DNA of 64,000 nt from Mucilaginibacter phenanthrenivorans (GCF_024721155.1 NZ_JAHVAP010000004.1:496001-560000), one strand, 5' to 3'. Counted from the stretch's first letter, positions 50,468 to 59,181 are shown. Notes: generated by a model from the sequence alone, not told the origin. A program made the numbers and translations.

Positions 50468-51868
50468 TTAATCCTTGTTCATTCTTGAAATCCTCGGGAA
50501 AAACTTCCCCTCAATGTTTACCAACTCTCTTTGTGCCTGCATCACTGTTTCAATATCCTTATAAGCCTGCGGGTTTTCTTCAACACTGCCGCCAATAAGG
50601 GTTACATCAGCATTCGCCAACAGCTTTTTCATCCCGGAAACAGTCATGTTATCCTTTGCCTTTTGCCTGCTCATAGCACGCCCGGCGCCATGCGATGCAG
50701 AGAATAGTGCATTATCAGTACCCTTGCCGCTTACTATATAAGCAGGCGTGGTAATACTACCCGGAATAATACCCAGTTCGTTTGTGTGTGCCGGCGTAGC
50801 GCCCTTACGGTGAACGATGACTTCCCTGCCATCCGCCAGCGTGTCCTTCCAGGCAAAATTATGGTGGTTTTCAATCACCATGATTGATTTTAAACCCAGT
50901 GCCTTTAACAGGTTGGCGTGGATCCGCTCATGACAGGCCCTCGCGTAATCACCTGCTAAAGTCATGGTGAGCCAATACTCTTGTCCGGCTTCGCTGTTCA
51001 TATCGAGCCAGGCCAGCTGTTGCGCATGGCGCGGAAGCTTGCAGGTATTCATAGCAACCTGCGTGTAGTACTTGGCTATTGCGGCGCCCACCCCCCTGCT
51101 GCCGGAATGAGAAAGTAATGCCGCGTACTTTTTGCCGGGCAAGCCCAGCGTGTTATTTTCTGCAAGTTCAATTTCGCCGAACTCCACAAAGTGGTTGCCG
51201 CTACCTGATGTACCTAATTGTCTTACGGCCTTGCTTCGCAACTGTTTCAGGAAAGGGATTTGTCCAAACACAGCACTATCCAAAATTTCATGCTCCTGCC
51301 TTACGTCCAATCCGCCCTCCATCCCGAAATGGGTGTGGTTTCTTAAGGCCTGGTTCAGCTTGTAATCGTAACGTTTAATAAACGTGTCGCTTTCATCAAT
51401 AATGGTGAGCGCCATGCGGCAGCCAATATCCATACCCACGGCATAAGGGATCACTGCATTATCAGCAGCCAGCACGCCGCCAATCGGCAGGCCAAAGCCC
51501 ATGTGCGCATCGGGCATTAAAGCTCCCTGAACACTTACGGGCAGCAGCATCGCCAAATCCATTTGTTTTTTAGCTACGGCTTCAATGTCCTTACCGCCAT
51601 AAATTTTATATGGTGCAGGCGTTGCCATCAGCTCAAAAGCTTTAAACTGGGGCTCAGCTACTTTACCAATTATTTTCCCGGCTATCTTTCCTGCAACTTC
51701 GTCCTGCAAGTATTCTTCCGGGTTGTTTTTAATCTCCGTTAGCAAGTCGATCAATTGATCATTGCTATGGTGCTTAAAATGTTTCGAGGCTATGCCCAAT
51801 ACCAGGCTTATCAATTGGTTATTGGTGTAGCCTATTTTTGTCAGATCTTTTGTTTTTAAATTGCCCAT
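50468..51868 (-). CDS. rtcB: RtcB-family RNA ligase (RtcB2-like)
   Basis: This 466-residue RtcB-type RNA ligase joins RNA 2',3'-cyclic phosphate or 3'-phosphate to 5'-OH ends using GTP and manganese. The metal-binding Cys150 is in [11 protein letters not shown], the histidines in SGNHFVEFG and SHSGSRGVG, and the nucleophile His is about 393 in [30 protein letters not shown] is also conserved. It is shorter than canonical RtcB's usual partner arrangement with RtcA, and no rtcA is present. Adjacent to prfH it belongs to the RtcB2 group, thought to repair toxin-cleaved rRNA. It starts 15 bases after the stop of the unknown gene. Confidence 0.93.
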   Translation of the reverse strand: MGNLKTKDLTKIGYTNNQLISLVLGIASKHFKHHSNDQLIDLLTEIKNNPEEYLQDEVAGKIAGKIIGKVAEPQFKAFELMATPAPYKIYGGKDIEAVAKKQMDLAMLLPVSVQGALMPDAHMGFGLPIGGVLAADNAVIPYAVGMDIGCRMALTIIDESDTFIKRYDYKLNQALRNHTHFGMEGGLDVRQEHEILDSAVFGQIPFLKQLRSKAVRQLGTSGSGNHFVEFGEIELAENNTLGLPGKKYAALLSHSGSRGVGAAIAKYYTQVAMNTCKLPRHAQQLAWLDMNSEAGQEYWLTMTLAGDYARACHERIHANLLKALGLKSIMVIENHHNFAWKDTLADGREVIVHRKGATPAHTNELGIIPGSITTPAYIVSGKGTDNALFSASHGAGRAMSRQKAKDNMTVSGMKKLLANADVTLIGGSVEENPQAYKDIETVMQAQRELVNIEGKFFPRISRMNKD

Positions 51869-51883
51869 GTGGGTTTATGTTTT

Positions 51884-52609
51884 TTAATCCAGGTACGCCT
51901 CTTTGTTGGTATACCTGGGTTGGTTTTTTAATTTGTTAACATATTTCGGTTGTTCAAAAGGGATTATCTTCCAGTATTTATAACAATTGCCCTTGTTTAT
52001 CTTCGTGATTTTTGGCCACAAATAATACCGGGCAATCTTGTTATCAATAGCTTTTAACTCCTGTTCCAGCTGTTCATCAACCATTTTTGCTTCGTAAATA
52101 ATGTGTGGCTTAACCGCCAACACAAAGCGCCATGAGTCGTTAAATAAGTAGGTTACTATTATTTTACTTCTTGATGCCGACCATTCTTCATTGCGATAAA
52201 AACACTCTTTTTCAGCTTCGGTAAATTTTAACTTATCGCTTTGCCAGTCATTATCATATATAGGCCGCAAGGTTTGAGGCTGTTCTTCATAATGATAGCG
52301 TTGTTTCCGTCTTTTCCTTTTTTTAAAGCTGATATCCTTGTTATATTCAACGGTATTGATCTTATCCAATATTGCCTGGTAAAACATCGCTTTTTCGCTT
52401 TGCCGTACATCTTGCCGTAATACAAAAATCCGTTTCCATCCTTTTTGATAAGGATGTTCCAGGGGTATCATTGGTAGCTGTCGTTTTTGTTCTAAAAGAG
52501 AAGTTTGCAACCTATCCAGTTCAATCAATTGCTTATCGCGGTCTTTCTTAACGAGCCGTCTTTTTTGCCTCGCCGATTTTAAACGGTACGGCAACTCATG
52601 CAGGTCCAT
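51884..52609 (-). CDS. Unrecognised basic protein, first gene of the rtcB-prfH operon
   Basis: This 241-residue protein is strongly basic and helix-rich, with no recognised domain. It begins MDLHELPYRLKSARQKRRLV and continues with a charged helix (KDRDKQLIELDRLQTSLLEQ). An FKKRKRRKQRYHYEE patch follows near residue 105. The C-terminal half has many aromatic and basic residues (YYLWPKITKINKGNCYKYWK). No catalytic motif, signal peptide or membrane segment is visible. The charge and aromatics suggest RNA or ribosome binding. It precedes rtcB by 15 bases in the same orientation, so it is part of the operon and probably of the same repair process. Confidence 0.7.
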   Translation of the reverse strand: MDLHELPYRLKSARQKRRLVKKDRDKQLIELDRLQTSLLEQKRQLPMIPLEHPYQKGWKRIFVLRQDVRQSEKAMFYQAILDKINTVEYNKDISFKKRKRRKQRYHYEEQPQTLRPIYDNDWQSDKLKFTEAEKECFYRNEEWSASRSKIIVTYLFNDSWRFVLAVKPHIIYEAKMVDEQLEQELKAIDNKIARYYLWPKITKINKGNCYKYWKIIPFEQPKYVNKLKNQPRYTNKEAYLD

Positions 52610-52949
52610 AAGGCTTCCTGTATTAAAATTTTAATATTGATTTTAATTACAATGATTCGTCCCTGATTAGGGAGATAGCCCTGTAACAACGCTCAGCTGT
52701 AGAAATTTATGGCAGCACAAAAAACTTGTCGGTGAAAAAAAGCAACCGGTTATTTTATCTAAAAAAAATTGAAAAAAGGATTTTGCCTGCCGTTTAGGCA
52801 ATGAGCGAAAGGGGCGATATGTGGACTTGCTCTGTCATGATTCCTTGATATTTAAATGGTTAACAAATCAGGAATTGCGGCAAAGATAGAAAAAAATTGC
52901 AATCCTAAACTATTTTTAATTTCCGGATAGTTCGGCTTACATTAGCGCC
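52610..52949. other. Intergenic region between the rtcB operon and the methyltransferase
   Basis: About 340 bases between divergent units. It contains a -7-like box for the rtcB operon (listed separately) and a short inverted repeat TTGCCT/AGGCAA at 52783-52801, which would be in the 5' untranslated RNA of the operon. No small gene is apparent. Confidence 0.5.
52880..52888 (-). promoter_or_regulatory. Possible -7 box (TATCTTTGC) of the rtcB operon
   Basis: TATCTTTGC on the minus strand matches the consensus TAnnTTTGC. It would give a 5' untranslated leader of about 270 bases before the first gene. No clear -33 partner is present. Confidence 0.4.
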
Positions 52950-53561
52950 ATGCAGCAAAACCTACAACAGCTTTATGGCAATATTGATATTTACCTTTTC
53001 GACCAGCTATTAAAAGGCCGTTTTGATAATTGCCACAAGATCCTTGATGCCGGTTGTGGTGGCGGGCGTAACCTTATTTATTTTTTACGCAACGGGTTTG
53101 ATGTCTACGGGATAGATCCAAACCCGCAAGCTGTGGAAGCTGTAAAAGCACTTGCAACCGCACTTGCGCCAAACCTTTCCTTAACCAATTTTAAAACGGC
53201 TGCGGCTGAGGATCTGCCTTTTAATGATGAAGCTTTCGATTTGGTAATAAGCAGCGCGGTACTGCATTTTGCAAACAATGAGGACCATTTCGAAGCCATG
53301 TTAACATCCATGTGGAAAGTGTTAAAACCAGGCGGCTATCTTTTTGCACGACTGGCATCAGACATAGGGATAGAAGACAAAGTAAAACATATTGAGAACC
53401 GGCGCTATTTATTGCCTGATGGCTCAGTTCGTTTTTTAGTGAACGAGCAAATGTTGCTTAATTACACCCAAAACCTAAAGGGACAATTATTTGAACCCAT
53501 AAAAACCACCAACGTGCAAAATCTGCGATGTATGACCACGTGGTGCCTGCAAAAAGTGTGA
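52950..53561 (+). CDS. Class I SAM-dependent methyltransferase
   Basis: This 203-residue cytosolic protein has the Methyltransf_11-type fold. Motif I is ILDAGCGGGRNLIYFL near residues 31-46. A acidic ribose-binding residue in YGIDPN follows. The post-motif is EDLPFNDEAFDLVISSAVLHF, and LKPGGYLFARLA. It resembles small methyltransferases acting on unknown metabolites. The cysteine/aromatic ends do not identify a substrate. It is divergent from the rtcB operon and 70 bases from the OmpA lipoprotein gene. Confidence 0.8.
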   Translation: MQQNLQQLYGNIDIYLFDQLLKGRFDNCHKILDAGCGGGRNLIYFLRNGFDVYGIDPNPQAVEAVKALATALAPNLSLTNFKTAAAEDLPFNDEAFDLVISSAVLHFANNEDHFEAMLTSMWKVLKPGGYLFARLASDIGIEDKVKHIENRRYLLPDGSVRFLVNEQMLLNYTQNLKGQLFEPIKTTNVQNLRCMTTWCLQKV

Positions 53562-53629
53562 GTATGTTTATAATTTACAATAAGCTAATTTAAGCTGCGT
53601 TTTTATATTTACATCATACATCATAATTT

Positions 53630-54169
53630 ATGAAATTTATCAAATCGTATTTCCTGTTATTTAGTATTTTATTCGCAGTGGCCGTATTGCCGGCATGTAA
53701 GGCTAAAAAGCCGATAGTTACGCGCCCGCCGGTTACCTATCCACCCGATCCACAACCTGTAAAGAGGGAAACGCCACCGCCGGCTGCTCCTGTTCAGCAG
53801 GAAACACCGCCACCGCCGCCACCGGTTGCAAAACCCGACTATAACTTTAAAAATATCCAGTTTGAATTTAACTCAGGCATCTTAAAAACCGACTCATATC
53901 CTACTTTAGATAAGATTGCCGCCGAAATAAAGAAAGACCCCTCTGTAAAGTTTGTATTGAACGGTAATTCTTCGGCCGAGGGTAGTGCTGACCACAACAT
54001 GGCACTATCGGTAGAGAGAGCAAATTCTGTAAAACTGTATCTGGTTAACAGTGGAATTTCTGGTGATAATCTTGCTATAAAAGGATATGGTGAAAGTAAA
54101 CCTGTTGCAGATAACAGTACTGAAGAAGGCAGGGTATTGAACAGAAGGGTAGAGATAAAGAAGCAGTAG
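53630..54169 (+). CDS. OmpA-family lipoprotein with proline-rich linker
   Basis: This 179-residue protein has a lipobox (AVLPAC), then a proline-rich region at about 25-68 (TPPPPPPVAKPD). An OmpA-like domain follows (YNFKNIQFEFNSGILKTDSY, FVLNGNSSAEGSADHNMALS, ERANSVKLYLVN, EEGRVLNRRVEIKK). The R-R and A-S-x-x-D pattern forms the peptidoglycan-binding site. It should link the outer membrane and the peptidoglycan layer. It is monocistronic; a terminator follows. Confidence 0.88.
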   Translation: MKFIKSYFLLFSILFAVAVLPACKAKKPIVTRPPVTYPPDPQPVKRETPPPAAPVQQETPPPPPPVAKPDYNFKNIQFEFNSGILKTDSYPTLDKIAAEIKKDPSVKFVLNGNSSAEGSADHNMALSVERANSVKLYLVNSGISGDNLAIKGYGESKPVADNSTEEGRVLNRRVEIKKQ

Positions 54170-54189
54170 TAACGTTATAAATTGCCAGG

Positions 54190-54231
54190 AAGCCTTAAAC
54201 CGCAGCGTTATGCTCCGGCTTAAGGCTTTTT
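54190..54231. terminator. Bidirectional terminator
   Basis: AAGCCTTAAACCG and CGGCTTAAGGCTT form a 13-bp stem (one mismatch) with TTTTT on the plus strand. It lies between the convergent OmpA lipoprotein gene and the NTF2-like gene. Confidence 0.8.
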
Positions 54232-54235
54232 CATT

Positions 54236-54616
54236 TTACGCCACCAGGTTAGCTTCTGCGCCAAATGCCTGGTCTATTATAATTTTCCAGGTACCATCGG
54301 CCTGCTGTTTCATTACCTCAATGCCTTTGGCGCTTATTTTCACTTCGTCTCCATCCTTAATGCTCCATTCGGAACGGCCAAGGGCAACATCGCCTGTTTG
54401 CAGGCAATAAACGGTTTTGATCTCCATTTTTCCTTTTATAGATAAAATGGCTTTTATGGCCTCTTCAAACTTTTCCCTGCCCGATACCGGTTTTTCCGGC
54501 TCCGGCACAATAATTCCTGTAACATCATACATGTTCATAACGGTGGCAACATCGCCTGTATTAAAGGCGGCTGCAAGTGTAGTGTGAGCGTCCTGTGCTC
54601 TTGTTGGTAAGTTCAT
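54236..54616 (-). CDS. SnoaL/DUF4440-like protein, 126 aa
   Basis: This soluble NTF2-fold protein has the pattern HTTLAAAFNTGDVATVMNMY, DVTGIIVPEP, GREKFEEAIKAILSI and the end KQQADGTWKIIIDQAFG. It resembles small YybH/SnoaL-like proteins, whose ligand is unknown. It follows the PEP mutase-like gene by 34 bases and is probably cotranscribed with it. A second DUF4440-type gene lies in the same cluster. Confidence 0.75.
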   Translation of the reverse strand: MNLPTRAQDAHTTLAAAFNTGDVATVMNMYDVTGIIVPEPEKPVSGREKFEEAIKAILSIKGKMEIKTVYCLQTGDVALGRSEWSIKDGDEVKISAKGIEVMKQQADGTWKIIIDQAFGAEANLVA

Positions 54617-54650
54617 TTGTTTTTAGTTTTTATTGATGATTAAGTTATTT

Positions 54651-55418
54651 TTAAAGAATCGACGCGAAGTTGTTGTCACTAAGGACTGCTTTTGCCAGCG
54701 CGCCCGCGTTGTTATACACCTTGTTAAAAAGGAATGGCCCCATGCTGATGCGCTTTACACCCAGTGCACCCAATTCGTCAAAACCGGGAAGTGCGGGCAT
54801 ACACATTACATTAACGGGCAGCGTGGTGGCTTGTACAACTGTTTTAATATCACCGCTGTCAGTAATACAGGGAACGAAGATCCCCTGGGCGCCTGCGTCT
54901 TCATAGGTTTTAACACGGACAAGCGTATCTTCAAGCGCAGTTGGTGAGCCCATAAGGAAACCATCCGTCCTGATGTTTAAAAAAAGCTGCATGTTATTCC
55001 GGCTGATGTGGTCTGCTATTGCTGAAAGCGTACTCTGAAAAATGTCTGCCGACTGGAATTGGCGTGATGCGCCGGGGATTGTATCCTCCAGGTTTATACC
55101 CACTACGCCGGCATCATGCAGTTTATTAATGTTATTGATAATCCCAGCGGCAGTTTTATCATATCCCCCTTCCATGTCAACAGAAAAAGGAATTTTCACC
55201 ACCTCAACCACCCTTTTTGCAAGACGCAGCAACAGGTCAAATGGGAGATTTTCGCCGTCAGCGTAGCCGAGTGAGTTTGACATGGCCTGGCTTGATACGC
55301 CAATAGCCTGGTAACCGGCAGCTTCAAATACGGTAGCGCTGTGAACGTCCCAAATGTTACCCAAAACGAACTGGGACGGATTGTTGTGCAGTTGCACAAA
55401 TGCTTCAAAATTATTCAT
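54651..55418 (-). CDS. Isocitrate lyase / PEP mutase family protein
   Basis: This 255-residue cytosolic protein has the PEP mutase/isocitrate lyase barrel: GNIWDVHSATVFEAAGYQAI, VSSQAMSNSLGYADGE, VVEVVKIPFSVDMEGGY, INLEDTIPG and RTDGFL. The acidic residues of the metal site (DMEGGY, NLED) are in place. Without the specific cysteine region I cannot tell PEP mutase from oxaloacetate hydrolase or 2-methylisocitrate-lyase-like activity. The promoter shares a TTGTACAA element with the DUF4440/AraC unit upstream, so the gene is probably controlled by that regulator. Confidence 0.85.
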   Translation of the reverse strand: MNNFEAFVQLHNNPSQFVLGNIWDVHSATVFEAAGYQAIGVSSQAMSNSLGYADGENLPFDLLLRLAKRVVEVVKIPFSVDMEGGYDKTAAGIINNINKLHDAGVVGINLEDTIPGASRQFQSADIFQSTLSAIADHISRNNMQLFLNIRTDGFLMGSPTALEDTLVRVKTYEDAGAQGIFVPCITDSGDIKTVVQATTLPVNVMCMPALPGFDELGALGVKRISMGPFLFNKVYNNAGALAKAVLSDNNFASIL

Positions 55419-55445
55419 ATTTTTAGCTTGTTAATTAATTTTAAA

Positions 55446-55482
55446 CAAAGCTACATTGGCGGCGAATGCCAAAATTGTACAA
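55446..55482 (-). promoter_or_regulatory. AraC-linked promoter of the PEP mutase-like gene
   Basis: On the minus strand TTGTACAA (55475-55482) is followed 16 bases later by CAATGTAG (55451-55458) and the TAGCTTTG -7 box (55446-55453). The same three words with the same spacing occur at 56828-56864. The gene starts 28 bases after the box. Confidence 0.6.
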
Positions 55483-55498
55483 ACAGGAACTGGTAAAA

Positions 55499-56311
55499 TT
55501 ATTGCTGTAAAAGCTGGTTAACAGGAGTAATGTTGTGCAGGTAAGCAGAGGGGGTAAAACCGGTAAACAATTTAAAATCGCGGATAAAATGCGATTGGTC
55601 GAAGTAACCGCTTTCGTAAGCTATTGAGGTAAGCGAGAGGTCGTTTTTTGAAATAAGCTTAAGGCTGAACTGGAACCGGTTTATTTTATTGAACGCCGTT
55701 GGCGAAAGGCCCGTATTCTGATAAACAAGTTTATGCAGGTACCGCGCGGTAATGCCATGTTTTAGTGCAATATTGTTCAGGTTATTTTCGGCGGGATCCT
55801 TTTTTATACTGGTCAAAATATTGGCGGCTTTATCAATTCTGAAAAAACGTTTTTCATTTTCCTTTAACTGTTTAATCAGGAAAGCCTCCAATAGCGCTAT
55901 TCTATTACCGGGATTCAATGTTTCGAGCAAACGGGCGTAAAGAGTGTTAACAGGCTCACCAATCACATCAGCTGCATTTGAGATCTGATCATTAAACAAA
56001 CCTATTTCATCATTTAAAAAATAGGCGGCCGAATGCGGGAAGAATTTAACGCCCAACATGGTGTGCTTCCCTTTTGAGCGGATAGGGAGCGGTTTGGTAA
56101 CCTGTCCCCATAGTTCAATGCCAGGCGTTTTTAAGTATTTATTTTCAACAGATGACTCCCAGGTACCACTACCCAGGTTGAAGATCAATTCCATATCCCC
56201 GCTGGGGAAAACGGTATCTTCAAACTCAATATCCGAGTCAGATTCAAAGATATAGTAATGCCTTACATAAGGCTTCAGTATATCCGATGGAAAAAACTGC
56301 TTAAATTCCAT
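55499..56311 (-). CDS. AraC family transcriptional regulator
   Basis: This 270-residue protein has an N-terminal beta-rich ligand domain (ILKPYVRHYYIFESDSDIEF; DMELIFNLGSGTWESS) and a C-terminal AraC helix-turn-helix (LNNIALKHGITARYLHKLVY and SLTSIAYESGYFDQSHFIRD, then FKLFTGFTPSAYL). It lies 24 bases after the DUF4440 gene and upstream of the PEP mutase-like gene. The shared promoter words on both sides make it the likely regulator of the two transcripts. The ligand is unknown. Confidence 0.9.
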   Translation of the reverse strand: MEFKQFFPSDILKPYVRHYYIFESDSDIEFEDTVFPSGDMELIFNLGSGTWESSVENKYLKTPGIELWGQVTKPLPIRSKGKHTMLGVKFFPHSAAYFLNDEIGLFNDQISNAADVIGEPVNTLYARLLETLNPGNRIALLEAFLIKQLKENEKRFFRIDKAANILTSIKKDPAENNLNNIALKHGITARYLHKLVYQNTGLSPTAFNKINRFQFSLKLISKNDLSLTSIAYESGYFDQSHFIRDFKLFTGFTPSAYLHNITPVNQLLQQ

Positions 56312-56334
56312 AACGTAAATTTACTGATATTTTC

Positions 56335-56802
56335 TCATTTGGCGGGGTTATCACTGCTGAACGAATCGCGAAACATTTTCCAGCCCTTTGCAGTCTTTTT
56401 CCACAACACCAAAAACTTTCCATTATCAATTATTTTATTGTTTTTATCAAATGATTGCCAGATCCCCTCTTCGGTCACATAACCATTTCCAAGCCCATAA
56501 ACATTGGTAGTAATAAATTTCCCGTTCCAAAGCCCTCCTTTTTTGTGGCTGGTCATTTTAAAGAAGTCAAGTGCGCCTTTATGCCCCTTCATTGCGGGTG
56601 CATTTGGCAGCATAATCAGGCAATCTTCTGCGTAACGGTTGATAAAAATAGATGGATCGTTCTTTAGGTACGATTGAAAATAAATACTGTTACTTGCAGC
56701 AATAGCTTTTTTTTCTTCAGCCAGATCGCTTTGAGCGGCAACTTTGTTAAAGCTAAAACACAGCAATAACAGGATAACTGATAATAAAATTTGCTTTTTC
56801 AT
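56335..56802 (-). CDS. DUF4440/SnoaL-like exported protein
   Basis: This 155-residue protein has a signal peptide (cleavage about KVAAQ-S) and an NTF2-like domain: EEKKAIAASNSIYFQSYLKN, NRYAEDCLIMLPNAPAMKGH, YGLGNGYVTEEGIWQSF and the end WKKTAKGWKMFRDSFS. It is the first gene of a transcript that continues into the AraC gene. Its promoter has the TTGTACAA element. It is probably periplasmic, and the ligand is unknown. Confidence 0.8.
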   Translation of the reverse strand: MKKQILLSVILLLLCFSFNKVAAQSDLAEEKKAIAASNSIYFQSYLKNDPSIFINRYAEDCLIMLPNAPAMKGHKGALDFFKMTSHKKGGLWNGKFITTNVYGLGNGYVTEEGIWQSFDKNNKIIDNGKFLVLWKKTAKGWKMFRDSFSSDNPAK

Positions 56803-56827
56803 ATTAGCTTGATCTTTAAATTACGGC

Positions 56828-56864
56828 CAAAACTACATTGTGCAAAAACGAAAAAATTGTACAA
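56828..56864 (-). promoter_or_regulatory. AraC-linked promoter of the DUF4440/AraC operon
   Basis: TTGTACAA (56857-56864), CAATGTAG (56833-56840) and TAGTTTTG (56828-56835), with the same spacing as in front of the PEP mutase-like gene. The repeat of the complete arrangement supports a shared regulator. Confidence 0.6.
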
Positions 56865-56892
56865 AACGGCCCTATTTAAAAACGATAAATAT

Positions 56893-57651
56893 TTAGATCT
56901 TCTCCGTCAAATGCTTCCAGTATCGTTTAGGGATGTGCCTTACATGCAGCTTTGTATTTTTACGCGAGGCTATGTCCACACTTTTAAAATAATTTTTCCA
57001 TAGGTGCTGGTAGGTTTCTTCATCTTCCCCGAAAGCAGCAACCACTTTACCCGGCGAGTTAACAGATGAAAATTCCATCGAAACAAATTCAACATCGTGC
57101 AGGTCGTAATACAAACCGTAATTGCGTTTAATATCATAGATCATCCACTTCTGATCAGCATAGCGGCTTTTGAAATGTTTGATCAATAAAGGTAAAACGT
57201 TAAAATCAGGCTCGATGCCTGCATAATAAGTTTCGTCCTTAAGCTTCTGAAAACGGATAAATGCTTCCATACGGTGTTTTTCGCGGCGCATCATCCTCAC
57301 AATTTCCGAGATCCTGAGCACGTATTTGTTGCCGTAATTGTCTTCTATATTTTGTTTACTATCAAACGCATACCTGATATAACCTAAAATATTATTTTCT
57401 TCGTTTTCCATTTCAGAGAGATGCGCAATGTAAATACGCTGCACGCCATTCGCCGATAGCTTTTGATTCAGGCCTTTTAGTACCCGATTAGCCCGGATAT
57501 CATCGGTTATAATTTGCAGTACATCTTCAAACATAGCGCTGTTTGCGTTCCCGTTTTTTTGTAGATTTACCTGTATGAGTTTCCTGTCATAAACTTCAAA
57601 AACAGCGGTTAGCAGGCCTTCAAATGTGCCATCGTATATCAGCCTTGTCAT
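56893..57651 (-). CDS. TIGR03915-like DNA metabolism protein
   Basis: This 252-residue protein has LIYDGTFEGLLTAVFEVYDR at the start, FVLRISEIVRMMRREKHRME-like centre and the end AFGEDEETYQHLWKNYFKSV and HIPKRYWKHLTEKI. This is the pattern of the family paired with the radical SAM DNA modification/repair protein. It is often found with a uracil-DNA glycosylase-like protein. The conserved YDGxFxG start and the Trp-Lys-x-Tyr end are seen. It overlaps or touches the radical SAM gene (two bases between), forming an operon. The reaction is unknown. Confidence 0.85.
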   Translation of the reverse strand: MTRLIYDGTFEGLLTAVFEVYDRKLIQVNLQKNGNANSAMFEDVLQIITDDIRANRVLKGLNQKLSANGVQRIYIAHLSEMENEENNILGYIRYAFDSKQNIEDNYGNKYVLRISEIVRMMRREKHRMEAFIRFQKLKDETYYAGIEPDFNVLPLLIKHFKSRYADQKWMIYDIKRNYGLYYDLHDVEFVSMEFSSVNSPGKVVAAFGEDEETYQHLWKNYFKSVDIASRKNTKLHVRHIPKRYWKHLTEKI

Positions 57652-57653
57652 GG

Positions 57654-58910
57654 TTAAAAAATGCTCAACTGGTTTTGCACGTTCTTTAAGTATTTGCTCT
57701 GCGACTCGGCAAGGATGAATTGCTTAATTTTAGTTCCGGTAAGATCTCTGCGTTCAAAATCATTGCTTTTACAGGTGATAAAATATTTGGCGCGGTTTAT
57801 GGCAACACCTATTTTTTTAAGCTGATCCCAATTTAAGCGGGCAAATTTGCGGGCACTTACAATCTTTTGCGCCGATTGAACGCCAATCCCCGGCACGCGG
57901 AGGATCAATTGCAGATCAGCCTTGTTGATATCGATAGGAAAGGCTTGCATATTACGGATGGCCCAACCAAGTTTTGGGTCGATGTCCAGGTCAAGCAGTG
58001 GTTGTTGGTTATTTACAATCTCGTTTACTTTAAAGCCATAAAAGCGCATCAGCCAATCAGCCTGGTAAAGGCGATTTTCGCGCACCATTGGCACGGCTGT
58101 GTTTAAGCCGGGTAAGCGTTTATCAGCCAGCACCGGCACATAACCTGAATAATAAACCCGCTTTAAATTGAAGTTTTTATAAAAGTGATTGGCTGTGTTT
58201 AAAATCTGCTGATCATTCTCGGGCGTTGCACCGATTATTACCTGGGTGCTTTGCCCGGCGGGCGCAAACATCGGCGCTTTTTTAAAAAGCTTTTTCTCTT
58301 CGGTACGCTGGATGATCTCCTTATTTAAAAATGTCATAGGGTCAATCATATCCTGGCGGTTTTTATCAGGGGCAAGCAGCTTTAAACCGGCTTCGGTTGG
58401 CATTTCGAGGTTAACGCTCAGGCGATCGGCATACAGACCGGCCTCGCGCATCAATTCATCACTTGCGCCGGGAATGGATTTTAAATGGATATAACCGTTA
58501 AAGTTATTTTCGGTACGGAGTTTTTTGGCGATCATTACCAATCGCTCCATGGTATAGTCGGCATCCTTAAAAATACCGGAGCTTAAAAACAGGCCCTCAA
58601 TATAATTGCGGCGATAGAAATTAATGGTGAGATCAACCACTTCCTGAACGGTAAAGGCAGCGCGCTTGATGTCGTTACTTTTGCGGGACACACAATAAGC
58701 ACAATCAAAAATGCAATGGTTAGTGAGCAGGATCTTTAACAGCGATACGCATCGTCCGTCTTCGGTATAGCTATGACAGATGCCGTTGCTGGCATTGCCG
58801 AGTCCCTTATTCTCATTTTTTCGCTTGCTGCCGCTCGATGCGCATGATACATCATACTTGGCTGCATCCGCCAGGATGTTCAATTTCTCCGTTATCCTAT
58901 CCACATTCAT
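57654..58910 (-). CDS. Radical SAM DNA modification/repair protein (TIGR03916-like)
   Basis: This protein of about 418 residues has the radical SAM cluster motif CxxxCxxC: Cys66, Cys70 and Cys73 in NHCIFDCAYCVSRKS. The SAM barrel follows. A helix-hairpin-helix DNA-binding motif lies at about 330-375 (LILRVPGIGVQSAQKIVSAR). Its combination with the TIGR03915 gene is a known two-gene module predicted to repair or modify DNA. The ATG at 58910 is used because family homology starts at MNVDRITEKLNIL; an upstream extension of 33 codons is not supported. A 17-bp inverted repeat lies about 100 bases upstream. Confidence 0.9.
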   Translation of the reverse strand: MNVDRITEKLNILADAAKYDVSCASSGSKRKNENKGLGNASNGICHSYTEDGRCVSLLKILLTNHCIFDCAYCVSRKSNDIKRAAFTVQEVVDLTINFYRRNYIEGLFLSSGIFKDADYTMERLVMIAKKLRTENNFNGYIHLKSIPGASDELMREAGLYADRLSVNLEMPTEAGLKLLAPDKNRQDMIDPMTFLNKEIIQRTEEKKLFKKAPMFAPAGQSTQVIIGATPENDQQILNTANHFYKNFNLKRVYYSGYVPVLADKRLPGLNTAVPMVRENRLYQADWLMRFYGFKVNEIVNNQQPLLDLDIDPKLGWAIRNMQAFPIDINKADLQLILRVPGIGVQSAQKIVSARKFARLNWDQLKKIGVAINRAKYFITCKSNDFERRDLTGTKIKQFILAESQSKYLKNVQNQLSIF

Positions 58911-59013
58911 ATCAATTAAAAATACCAATATTATTAGCAATTTGTTTTGATAATAAGTAGAGCTTTGGGGAATAAGAATATTAGAAGTTTTAAAGGCGTT
59001 TAATGCCAAAATT

Positions 59014-59053
59014 GTTATTGACCTTAAAATATTAACATTTTAAGGTCAATAAC
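59014..59053. promoter_or_regulatory. 17-bp perfect inverted repeat upstream of the radical SAM gene
   Basis: GTTATTGACCTTAAAAT and its exact complement, separated by six bases (ATTAAC). It lies 100 bases before the radical SAM ATG and 130 bases after the GH20 stop. AT-rich arms without a following T run make an operator more likely than a terminator. Confidence 0.55.
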
Positions 59054-59130
59054 ATATCTCTGTATCGTGCAAATTAGTTACGCACCTATGGAGCGAAAAA
59101 ACTTCTTTTAATTATTTTGCTACCAATATG

Positions 59131-59144
59131 TTGCTCCTATCGGA
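59131..59144. repeat. Small hairpin GCTCC-TATC-GGAGC
   Basis: A 5-bp stem with a four-base loop just after the GH20 stop. The surrounding words (CTATGGAGCG, GCTCCTATCGGAGC) resemble a decayed repeat element. It may contribute to termination of the GH20 transcript. Confidence 0.4.
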
Positions 59145-59181
59145 GCAGTTAGGCGGCTAAAATTGGAGTTGCAATTTAATC

